This document shows, one piece after another, positions 1-6,631 of a stretch of 8,481 nt of DNA. Each line of letters opens with the position of its first letter. Within the stretch, counting starts at the first letter, position 1. The DNA comes from DASVAL01 sp035649575 (GTDB taxonomy: Bacteria > Planctomycetota > UBA1135 > UBA2386): the NCBI GenBank assembly GCA_035649575.1, contig DASRJH010000221.1, forward strand, positions 1-8,481, in the 5' to 3' direction. The translations under genes and the position numbers were made by a program. The notes below the pieces were generated by a model. It saw only the letters and a program-made list of their open reading frames with translations. It searched no databases and was not told the DNA's origin.

Positions 1-620
1 GGGTTGCGCAGCAGGTCGAGCAGCCGCGGATCGTGCGGCACCACGACGCCCGTAGCGCCGGCCGCCAACTGCTCGGCCAGCGAACGCCGCCACTCGGCGC
101 GGCCCGCGGGCACCGGCACGCCGGCCCAGAACTCGAGACCCAGGTCGAGCTCCTGCGCGCGCCGCGCGGCCAGCACGGCATCGCGGTCGGTCCGCAGGTC
201 CGCGGGCACCCGGCCGGGCAGCAGCCAGCCTCGGGCCGCGCGCACGACGGCCGTGGCTGCGACCGGCGGCGCGCCGGCCTGCACGTCGAACAAGAGCGGC
301 GCGTCTCCGCAGGCCAGCACCGGCTCGACGAAAGCGGCATCGTCGACGCAGAGCACGACGCGGTGGTGCGCGAGCAGCTGCAGCGTCGCGACACGGCGGG
401 CCAGCCGGTCCGGGGCATCGACCTCCGCGGCCGAGCACGGCGCCACGAGCTTCATTCTCGCGGTGACCACCGCGGCCGCGGCCAACAACATCCAGGGATC
501 CTCGTCGCCGTCGATCCAAAGCGCAGCGACGCCGGCGGCGTCCAGCGCGCGCGCGTCGGCGAGAAACTCGCCGATCTGGTCGACCCGGGGTGCGAGCTTG
601 ACGCCGATTCTCGGGTTCAT
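1..620 (-). CDS. Luciferase-like (LLM-type) protein, 3' end beyond window
   Basis: Partial gene: 206 codons are open from the ATG at 620 to the window edge with no stop. The N-terminus (IGVKLAPRVDQIGEFLADAR, then AAGVAALWIDGDEDPWMLLA at residues 28-47) resembles the first strand and helix of the bacterial-luciferase-like (LLM) flavin or F420 oxidoreductase barrel. A later stretch (RRVATLQLLAHHRVVLCV) looks like the family's 'ATLD.LSGGRLVLGVG' segment with the glycines lost. The visible end (LEFWAGVPVPAGRAEW, then AAGATGVVVPHDPRLLDLL) resembles the last barrel strands. About 210-230 residues in total would be short for a family usually near 300, so the middle seems reduced. The ATG lies 8 nt after the NrfD-like stop, in the fdh operon; no clear Shine-Dalgarno is seen. 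Family placement is by eye and moderate; the substrate is unknown, and a role in formate or cofactor metabolism is inferred from position only. Confidence 0.6.
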   Translation of the reverse strand, partial: MNPRIGVKLAPRVDQIGEFLADARALDAAGVAALWIDGDEDPWMLLAAAAVVTARMKLVAPCSAAEVDAPDRLARRVATLQLLAHHRVVLCVDDAAFVEPVLACGDAPLLFDVQAGAPPVAATAVVRAARGWLLPGRVPADLRTDRDAVLAARRAQELDLGLEFWAGVPVPAGRAEWRRSLAEQLAAGATGVVVPHDPRLLDLLRN

Positions 621-628
621 GATGGGCG

Positions 629-1510
629 TCACGCGTGCGCCTGTGGCGCGAACACCACGACGATCCGGAGCGCCAATCCGCCGACCAGCACCATCGCGGC
701 CGCCGGGATCACGCCGCCGCCGGCCGCGCGCCGCCGCAGCACGATCGGCCCCACGATGGCGGCCAGCACGAGCAGCCACAGCAGCAACCAGGGCCACCGC
801 GCATACTCGAAACCGAGGCTGCCCAGCGAGGCGAAGCAGACCACGAGCAGGAGGAGCTCGAGCCCGATGAACGAGCCGTCGATGTCGTGCAACACGCCGG
901 TCGTCGCCGCGTCGGCGCGGTTCCACTTCGCGAGCAGCACGAGCGCGGCGGCCGCGATCGAAAGGCCCGAAGCCAGGAGCAGTCCGCCGAGCGCCCACGT
1001 GTCGCTCCACAGCGGCTGGTTGCTGACGCTCAGCAGCACGCCCGTGTAACCGGCGAGGAACAGCCCGAACACGGAGCCCGCGATCAGGAACCTGCGATGG
1101 GACGCGAGGCGCAGCAGCGCGCCGAGCCGGCCTTTCGGCTCCCAGCCGCGCGCCTGCGCGACTGCCGCCGCGAAGGTGGCGGTGCAAAAGGCGCCGAAGA
1201 TCAGCAGCACCCAGGCCCCCACCGACATCGGCGACCAGTACTTGAACGCGAGCCCGCCGTCGTTGGTGTCGATGAGCATGTGCCAGAAGCGCGACGGCTG
1301 CCCGAGGTCGAGCGTCAGCAGCACCGGACAGACGGCCATCGCAGCGAAGCTGAGCATGAACGCGAGCCGCGACACCGGGGCGTCGCGCGCGACGCCGCGC
1401 AGCCGCAGCAGAGTGCCGAGCAGGTAGGCGCCGCCCGCGATGCCTCCGCAGTAGAAGTACCAGACGATGTACCAGCCCCACTCGGGTGGTGCGACGAAGT
1501 GCTCCGGCAT
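629..1510 (-). CDS. NrfD/PsrC-type membrane subunit of formate dehydrogenase
   Basis: A 293-residue polytopic membrane protein of the NrfD/PsrC family, which in respiratory molybdoenzymes passes electrons between a ferredoxin-like subunit and the quinone pool without haem. The N-terminus (PPEWGWYIVWYFYCGGIAGG) is the typical NrfD start: a first helix with a small-residue Gly/Ala patch. LTLDLGQPSRFWHML at about residues 66-80 is the conserved family loop. About eight hydrophobic helices are visible, roughly at 12-36, 50-70, 93-118, 140-165, 176-198, 215-235, 240-262 and 268-288. I chose the ATG at 1510 because the strong GAGGAGG at 1518-1524 lies 7 nt upstream of it but only 1 nt from the in-frame ATG at 1516, which overlaps the stop of the preceding gene. 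It follows the ferredoxin subunit directly and should be the membrane anchor of the complex. It is not related to the haem b subunit FdnI/FdoI. Confidence 0.9.
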   Translation of the reverse strand: MPEHFVAPPEWGWYIVWYFYCGGIAGGAYLLGTLLRLRGVARDAPVSRLAFMLSFAAMAVCPVLLTLDLGQPSRFWHMLIDTNDGGLAFKYWSPMSVGAWVLLIFGAFCTATFAAAVAQARGWEPKGRLGALLRLASHRRFLIAGSVFGLFLAGYTGVLLSVSNQPLWSDTWALGGLLLASGLSIAAAALVLLAKWNRADAATTGVLHDIDGSFIGLELLLLVVCFASLGSLGFEYARWPWLLLWLLVLAAIVGPIVLRRRAAGGGVIPAAAMVLVGGLALRIVVVFAPQAHA

Positions 1511-1512
1511 GG

Positions 1513-2280
1513 TCATGCCTCCTCGCTGCCGCGCTCGCGGAACGCGACCAGGGCGCCGAGCACCGCGAGGCAGCCCGTGACGAACGAGCCCAGATAGCCG
1601 AGCAGGTTGTTGCGCCGCGGCAGCACGGCATTGGCTTGGTCGGGAAGCCGGTACTCGGACGGCGCGCCGGTCAGCAGGAACAGCGCGTGCAGCCCGCCAT
1701 ACTCGTGCTCGCCGTAGATGCGCGCTTGCTGGACACCCTGCTGCTGCAGCTGCGTGAGCCGCGCGGTGGCGCGCTGCCGCATCTCGGCGAGGTCGCCGAA
1801 CTGGATCGACTGCGTCGGACAGACCTTCGCACACGCGGGCGTCAGGTCCTTCTGCAGGCGGTCGTAGCAGAACGTGCACTTCGTGGCGAGACCGGTGTTC
1901 TCGTTGAAGCCGATCACGTGATAGGGGCACGCGGCGATGCAGTCGCGGCAGCCGTTGCAGACGTCGGGTCGGATGTAGACGGTGTCGAACTCGGTGCGCA
2001 CGATCGCGTTGGTCGGACAGACCTCCATGCAAGCCGCCTCGCTGCAGTGCTTGCACACGTCGCTCATCATGTTCCAGGCGACGCCGCCGGCTGGCGTGCT
2101 GCGCTCGTGGAACTGCACATGCCGCCAGTTCTGTTCGTCGAGCTTGCCCGTGTTGTCGAAGCTGTCGCGGAACTGCGGTTCGTGCCCCGGCAGCTGATTC
2201 CATTCCTTGCACGCCACCTCGCAGGCCTTGCAGCCGATGCAAACCGTCGTGTCCGTGAAGAATCCAACCGTGCGTGCCAT
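1513..2280 (-). CDS. fdhH/fdoH-like: Formate dehydrogenase iron-sulfur (beta) subunit
   Basis: A 255-residue electron-transfer subunit with sixteen cysteines in four groups, enough for four [4Fe-4S] clusters: C14/17/20/24 (CIGCKACEVAC), C76/79/84/88, C108/111/114/118 and C135/138/150/154. The opening TDTTVCIGCKACEVACKEWN closely resembles FdnH/FdoH of E. coli. One hydrophobic helix near residues 225-247 should anchor it in the membrane, as in FdnH. The E. coli proteins are near 295-300 residues, so this one is somewhat short. There is no signal peptide of its own; such subunits are exported together with the twin-arginine-tagged catalytic subunit (family knowledge). The ATG at 2280 has AGGAG at 2286-2290, 5 nt upstream, overlapping the stop of fdhE. 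It carries electrons from the catalytic subunit to the NrfD-like protein encoded next. Confidence 0.95.
   Translation of the reverse strand: MARTVGFFTDTTVCIGCKACEVACKEWNQLPGHEPQFRDSFDNTGKLDEQNWRHVQFHERSTPAGGVAWNMMSDVCKHCSEAACMEVCPTNAIVRTEFDTVYIRPDVCNGCRDCIAACPYHVIGFNENTGLATKCTFCYDRLQKDLTPACAKVCPTQSIQFGDLAEMRQRATARLTQLQQQGVQQARIYGEHEYGGLHALFLLTGAPSEYRLPDQANAVLPRRNNLLGYLGSFVTGCLAVLGALVAFRERGSEEA
1518..1524 (-). promoter_or_regulatory. Ribosome binding site deciding the NrfD-subunit start
   Basis: The minus strand reads GAGGAGG C ATG ACC ATG. The first ATG (1516) is only 1 nt from the Shine-Dalgarno, while the second (1510) is at the standard 7 nt. The first ATG overlaps the stop codon of the iron-sulfur subunit (ATGA), so the arrangement also suggests translational coupling. 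Confidence 0.6.
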
Positions 2281-2288
2281 GTGCGCTC

Positions 2289-3098
2289 CTATCCGGCCCC
2301 CATCAGATTGGGCACGATCTTGCGGAAGCCACGCTCTTGCAGGGCCAGCTCGAGAGGCAGCGCCGCCAGTTCGTCGATCTCGGGCACCGCGTCGCGATCG
2401 CGCCGCAGATCGACCCCTACCAGGTAGCAGCGACAGCCGTCGCAGGCCGCGGCCGACAGCGGTGGGAAGCGCCTGTCGTCGGCGAACACCGTGCGCTGCG
2501 CCGAGGCCGACTCGCCGCACGCCGGGCAGGCGGTGCGCGCGAACACCCAGTCCTGGCCGCACCGTGCACACAAGAGGCGGCGCGGCGCCGTCGTCAGAGG
2601 ATCACCACCGTCGGTGACGAACGACAGCTGCGGCAACCCGCCGCAAGCCGGACAGTGCCGCGCGTCCCCGCCTGGCTGCTCGGCCGGGAGCGGCAGCAGC
2701 GCCTCGAGCAGCGGCTGCAAAGATGCGCGCGGCAGGTAGCCGAGCAGCGGCGGCAGCACTTCGCCCGCGAGCCAGCGCGCCGCGAGGCCGGCGGCCTCAC
2801 CGCGCTGCAGCTGTGCGCAGGCAGCGGCCGCGAGCGCGGCGGGACCGTGGGCCCTGGTCGCCTCGGCGACCGACGGCGCGACGACCTGCTGGGTCCACGC
2901 CGGCCAGCACGACGGCTGCGGCCGGTCGGCCAGCGCGGCCGTGAACGCCTGCTGCTGCACCTCGAGCAGCGCCTGCTGCAGCGACAGCATGTCCGCCGCG
3001 TGCGGGTAGTGCTGCAGCAGCTGGTCGCAGCGCCGCTTGCGCGCGTCCCATCGTCCGCGGGGGCGACCCGTCGCCGGAGGCTGCGTCGGCGGATTCAT
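2289..3098 (-). CDS. fdhE: Formate dehydrogenase accessory protein FdhE
   Basis: A 269-residue FdhE, a cytoplasmic maturation factor for respiratory formate dehydrogenases. In E. coli it binds iron, is rubredoxin-like and interacts with the catalytic subunits FdnG/FdoG. Four CxxC pairs are visible: C149/C152 (HCPACGG), C177/C180 (LLCARCGQDW), C191/C194 (ACPACGES) and C219/C222 (ACDGCRCYL), matching the FdhE zinc-ribbon/rubredoxin pattern. The N-terminal half is helical and Ala/Leu/Gln-rich. At 269 residues it is shorter than the roughly 309 of E. coli. The ATG at 3098 lies 5 nt after the catalytic-subunit stop, with AAGGTG at 3107-3112 as ribosome binding site, 8 nt upstream and within the last codons of that gene. 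The frame stays open far upstream antisense and out of frame to the catalytic gene; that extension is not coding. Its position between the catalytic and iron-sulfur subunit genes is unusual compared with E. coli. Confidence 0.92.
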   Translation of the reverse strand: MNPPTQPPATGRPRGRWDARKRRCDQLLQHYPHAADMLSLQQALLEVQQQAFTAALADRPQPSCWPAWTQQVVAPSVAEATRAHGPAALAAAACAQLQRGEAAGLAARWLAGEVLPPLLGYLPRASLQPLLEALLPLPAEQPGGDARHCPACGGLPQLSFVTDGGDPLTTAPRRLLCARCGQDWVFARTACPACGESASAQRTVFADDRRFPPLSAAACDGCRCYLVGVDLRRDRDAVPEIDELAALPLELALQERGFRKIVPNLMGAG

Positions 3099-3103
3099 CT
3101 TCT

Positions 3104-6100
3104 TCACACCTTCTGCACGTCGACGAGGAAAGCCTTGAACTCGGGCGTGCGCGAGTTCGCGTCGCCGACGAACGGGGTCAGCGCGTTCGCCAGCCATTGG
3201 GCGCCGTGCTGCGGGTCGCGCTCGGCGGCGATGCCGACGAAGCCCCAGTGGATCGGGATGCCGATCTGATAGATGGTCTTGCCGCCGGCCTGGACCGGCC
3301 CGAGCCGCCGCGTCACGATCGCGGCCACTTCGATGCGACCGCGTTTGGAGCTCACGCGCACGCGGTCGCCGTTGCGGATGCCCTTCTCGCGCGCGAGCTC
3401 CTCGGGAATCTCGACGAACGGCTGCGGCTGCAACCCGACCAGCACCGGTACGTGCTGCGTGACGAAGTGCTCGTGCTCCGTGAGGCGGTAGCTCGTCGCC
3501 ACATACGGGTAGTCCACGACGGTGCCGAAGCGGTTCTCGCGGCCGGCGCGTTCGTCGTAGAGGAACGCCACCGGCGACACGGACTGCTGCGGGTGCAGCG
3601 GGTTGTCGATCGGCGACTCGATCGGCTCGTAGTGCTCGGGCAGCGGCCCGTCGAGCATCGACGCCGAGAACAGCCGGCCGACGCCCTCGGGGGTCATGAT
3701 GAACGGACCCCACGCCTTCGGGTCGCTCGGCGCCATGGTCGCGGGGTAGTCCGGCACGTCGCCGACCCATTTCTTCTGGCCCTCGTCCCAGCTGATGCCG
3801 GGGCGCTTCTGATCCCAGGGCTTGCCGTCGCGATCGGCGGAAGCGCGGTTGTACATGACGCGCCGGTTCATCGGCCAGCTCCACGCCCAGCCGTGGTAGA
3901 AGCCCATGCCGGTCGGGTCGTTGGTGCGCGGGTCCTGCACGCCACCGCGGCGCCGCATCAGGTTGCCGGCCTCCGGATAGGAGCCCGTGTAGATCCAGTT
4001 GCCGGCCGCGGTGCTGCCGTCGTCCTGCAGGTCGGCGAACGTCGCGAGCCGCTGCTTTGTCGCGAGCCGCCGGCCGTTCATCTCCGCGGTGAGCTCTTCG
4101 AGCTCGGGTTTGTGCGGGTCCTTGTAGTCGAACGTCGCAGCCGCGATCGGCTCCGGGAACTTGCCGCCGTGCTGCTGGTAGAGCGCCCGCACGCGCAGGA
4201 ACAGTTCGGCCAGGATCCAGTGGTCGTGGCGCGCCTCGCCTTGCGGCGGCAGCACCTGCTCCTTCCACTGCGCCCAACGCCCGCTGTTGACGAACGAGCC
4301 GTCCTTCTCGATCCAGTGCGAAGTCGGCAGCAGGAACACCTCGGTGTCGATGCTCTTCGGATCGGCGCCGGGCCGGCGCCAGAACTCGGAGCTCGTGGTC
4401 GGCAGCGGGTCCATGACCACGAGCCACTTCAGCTTGGCCAGCGCCTGCAGCACCTGGTTGGAATCCGGGCCGATGCTGGTCGCGGTCATGCCGCACAGCA
4501 CGAGGCCGTGCATGCGACCGCGCAGCGCCTGGTCGTGGATCGTGATCCACGACGCGTCGCTGGCCGGCTTCGGCACGAACGCGAATGCGTAGTCGTTCTC
4601 GGGCTTCGCCGTGTCGCCATACCACGCCTTGAGCAGGCTCACCATGAACCGGCGGTAGTTGGTGCCGAAGTAGTTCCAGGAGTTCGCGTCGAGCTTCGGC
4701 GGCGCGCTCTGCGCGATGTAGTCGTCGAGGCCGCGCTGGCCCGGCGCCGGGATGCGCAGGTAGCCGGGCAGGATCTCCCACGAGATCGCGTTGTCGGTGT
4801 TGCCCTGGATGTTCGCGTGGCCGCGTTCGGCGTTCATGCCGCCGCCGGGCCGGCCCATGTTGCCGAGCAGCAGCTGCAGCACGGCTGCGCTCCGGATCAG
4901 CTGCCCGCCCGTCGTGTGGTGCGTGAGCCCGACCGCGTAGACCATCGTCATCACCTTGTCGGGCCGGCCCGTTTGGCCGACGATCTCGGCGATCTGCTGG
5001 AACTGCTGGACCGGGATGCCCGTGATCGACGAGACCATCTCGGGCGTGTAGCGCGCGTAGTGCTTGCGCATCAGCTGGAACACGCAGCGCGGGTGCGCGA
5101 GCTGCGAATCGCGCTTGCTGAAGCGGACCGCGGCGCTGGCCTTGGGCCCATGCCCTTCCGGCCGCCCGCCCATCGAGGCGTCCATCGCCTGTGACTGCTG
5201 CCGCAGATACTGCTGCGTTTTGGCCTCGTCGGTCTCGTAGGCCCACGACGCAGGATCGTAGCGGCGCTGATCCTTGTCGTAGCCGCTGAACAGCCCGTCG
5301 TGGAACGCGAAACTCTCGTCGACGAGGAACGAAGCGTTCGTGTAGTCGCGCACGTAGTCGCGGTGGATCAGGTCGTGCTCGAGCACGTAGTGAATGAGCC
5401 CGCCGAAGAACGCCGCGTCGGTGCCGACGCGGATGCGCGCGTGGATGTCGGCGACGGCCGAGGTCCTCGTGAAGCGCGGATCGACGTGGATGATGCGGGC
5501 GCCGCCGCCGTTGCCGGGGCCGCGGGCCGGATCGAGCTTCGCGCGCAGGAACCACTGGAAGCCGACCGGATGCGCCTCGGCCGGGTTGGCTCCGTTGATC
5601 AGGATGACGTCGGCGTTCTTGATGTCGCGCCAGTGGTTCGTCATCGCGCCGCGTCCGAAGGTGGCCGCCAAACTGACGACCGTGGGACCGTGTCAAACAC
5701 GCGCTTGTTGTTCGAGGTGCACGACCCCCAGCGTGCGCATGACCTTGGCCGCGAGATAACCCTCCTCGCTGCTGAACGCGGCGCCGCCCGCGAACGCGAT
5801 GCCTTCGCAGCGGTTGACCGTGTTGCCGGCCGCGTCCTGCGCGACGAACGTCGCGTCGCGCGAATCCTTGATGCGCTGGGCCAGGCGGTCGAGCATGTCG
5901 TCCCAGCCGATCTCCTGCCAGCGGTCGCTGCCCGGAGCGCGATAGAGCGGTCGCTGCACGCGGCGGGTGCTGACCGCGAGCTGCATCGCGCTGGCGCCCT
6001 TCGGACACAGCCGTCCTTCGTTGACCGGACTATCGGGGTCACCCTCGATCTGCAGCAGCTCCGTGTGGCCGTTGGCGCCCGGACGCGTGTAGGCGACGAT

Positions 6101-6277
6101 CGAACAGCCGACGGCACAATACGGACACAGCGATCGGACCTCCTTGGCGCCGGCGATGCGCAATTCCTGCTGCACACGAACCGCTCCGTTGAGGTCCCAG
6201 CCCAACGCAGCGAGGCCGGTCGCGCCGGCACCAGCGGTGCCCAGCCCGACGAACGCACGACGGGTCATCGGCTGCAT
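3104..6277 (-). CDS. fdnG/fdoG-like: Selenocysteine-containing formate dehydrogenase catalytic subunit
   Basis: Catalytic (alpha) subunit that oxidises formate to CO2 at a bis-molybdopterin-guanine-dinucleotide Mo/W site; 1057 residues versus about 1015 for E. coli FdnG. An in-frame TGA at 5695-5693 is codon 195, in the context EQQARV-U-HGPTV, the FdnG selenocysteine site (Sec196); family homology and the open frame continue on both sides. The N-terminus carries a twin-arginine signal (TRRAFVGLG at 5-13 and a hydrophobic Ala/Gly stretch), so the site is periplasmic. C51/C54/C58/C91 bind the proximal [4Fe-4S] cluster, and K93 matches the electron-relay lysine. Later landmarks are RGAMTNHW, GANPAEAHPVGF (about 228-239), GLTHHTTGGQ, GNMGRPGGGMNAERGHANIQG, SGRWAQWK and a C-terminal dinucleotide-binding domain with GIRNGDRVRVSS. 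I chose the ATG at 6277 for its GAGAGGG (6285-6291, 7 nt away) and the proper Tat signal length; an in-frame ATG at 6334 lies before a leader palindrome. First gene of the operon. Confidence 0.95.
5663..5695 (-). promoter_or_regulatory. Selenocysteine UGA codon with bacterial SECIS hairpin
   Basis: On the minus strand the TGA (5695-5693) is followed, after exactly 11 nt, by GGTCGTCAGTTTGGCGGCC (5681-5663). It folds as a 7-bp stem (GGUCGUC with GGCGGCC, two G-U pairs) closed by the 5-nt loop AGUUU. The spacing, the U at stem position 3 and the GU in the apical loop match the SelB-binding minihelix of E. coli fdhF and fdnG. TGA serves as a normal stop in neighbouring genes (ends at 3104, 1513 and 629), so recoding must depend on this context. 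selA, selB, selC and selD are not in the window. Confidence 0.9.
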
Positions 6278-6284
6278 GTAAGGA

Positions 6285-6291
6285 CCCTCTC
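6285..6291 (-). promoter_or_regulatory. Ribosome binding site of the catalytic subunit
   Basis: GAGAGGG on the minus strand sits 7 nt before the ATG at 6277. This supports that start over the in-frame ATGs at 6334 and 6268. Confidence 0.65.
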
Positions 6292-6303
6292 GTGGCAAAC
6301 CGC

Positions 6304-6332
6304 GCACAGCCGGCCGACGCGGCCGGATGTGC
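6304..6332 (-). promoter_or_regulatory. Strong palindrome in the fdh operon leader
   Basis: The arms GCACA (6304-6308) and TGTGC (6328-6332) pair perfectly, as do CCGGCCG (6310-6316) and CGGCCGG (6320-6326). One G/A mismatch (6309/6327) interrupts the arms and the centre is a 3-nt ACG. The palindrome ends 27 nt before the fdh start codon, just upstream of its ribosome binding site. It could be a dimeric operator or an RNA hairpin in the 5' leader. No T-run follows on either strand, so it is not a classical intrinsic terminator. Confidence 0.6.
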
Positions 6333-6404
6333 AACGGCGATGAGGAACAGGCCCCCTTTTGCTGTCGCGGCCGACATACCGCAATCCGGCAATGACCCTA
6401 CGTC

Positions 6405-6438
6405 GTCACAGCGGCGCGTCACTCGGAGGTCACGCGCC
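6405..6438. repeat. GTCAC direct repeats with overlapping inverted repeat
   Basis: GTCAC occurs at 6405-6409, 6418-6422 and 6429-6433, with starts 13 and 11 bp apart, close to one helical turn. A perfect 7-bp inverted repeat GGCGCGT (6413-6419) / ACGCGCC (6432-6438) with a 12-nt spacer overlaps them, and TGAC at 6393-6396 mirrors the first copy. This could be a regulator binding region between the divergent genes; chance in GC-rich DNA is possible. Confidence 0.3.
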
Positions 6439-6620
6439 ACTCGAGCCTGCCACTGACCGGCGACGACGAGATGCAGCCCGGGTCGGCACCGCTGCGGGAT
6501 CCTCCGAGGGATTGCTCGGGTGTCCCGCGGATTCGCTCTTCGCTCGCCGCGACCAATAGTCCGGCAGTCCCCGAGGCGGTGCGGGAGTGGCCCTGGCGCG
6601 CCGTGCACGACGCGCCGAGC

Positions 6621-6625
6621 AGGAG
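6621..6625 (+). promoter_or_regulatory. Ribosome binding site of the porin gene
   Basis: AGGAG lies 6 nt before the GTG at 6632. This selects that GTG over the upstream in-frame GTG at 6587, and the selected start gives a clean signal peptide. Confidence 0.6.
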
Positions 6626-6631
6626 CTGATC

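Larger units (their letters stand above)
6278..6631. other. Divergent intergenic region between fdh operon and porin gene
   Basis: About 354 bp without a convincing gene, between the start of the fdh operon (minus) and the GTG of the porin (plus); promoters for both transcripts should lie here. It holds a 29-nt imperfect palindrome (6304-6332), three GTCAC direct repeats with an inverted repeat (6405-6438), and a small CCGAG/CTCGG inverted repeat at 6504-6519. I see no FNR-type TTGAT-N4-ATCAA site and no -24/-12 sigma-54 promoter. Towards the porin, a very weak candidate is TTCGCT (6532-6537), 17 bp, AATAGT (6555-6560). No convincing promoter is seen towards fdh. Confidence 0.55.

Noticed and set aside
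4..1049. Plus-strand open frames over the left end
   Set aside because: They are Arg/Ser/Ala-rich shadows. The minus strand there encodes the LLM-like and NrfD-like proteins.
3197..5194. 665-codon plus-strand open frame opposite the catalytic subunit
   Set aside because: Composition is dominated by Arg, Val and Ala with no family resemblance; it is a typical antisense shadow in GC-rich DNA.
2289..6008. One 1239-codon open frame on the minus strand
   Set aside because: Only the last 269 codons (from 3098) encode a recognisable protein, FdhE. The rest is an out-of-frame Arg/Pro-rich shadow of the catalytic gene.
6304..6332. Leader palindrome as an intrinsic terminator
   Set aside because: No run of T follows on either strand, and its place at the start of an operon does not fit.
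5693..6334. Catalytic subunit read as a gene broken by a stop codon (pseudogene or two genes)
   Set aside because: The TGA is in frame at the known selenocysteine position, followed at the proper distance by a SECIS-type hairpin, and homology continues without interruption.
6278..6420. Sigma-54 or FNR-controlled fdh promoter
   Set aside because: TTGCA occurs on the minus strand, but no GG element lies at the required distance, and no FNR-type palindrome was found.
6587..6631. Upstream GTG at 6587 as porin start
   Set aside because: It lacks a good ribosome binding site and would put 15 charged residues before the signal peptide. The GTG at 6632 has AGGAG 6 nt upstream.
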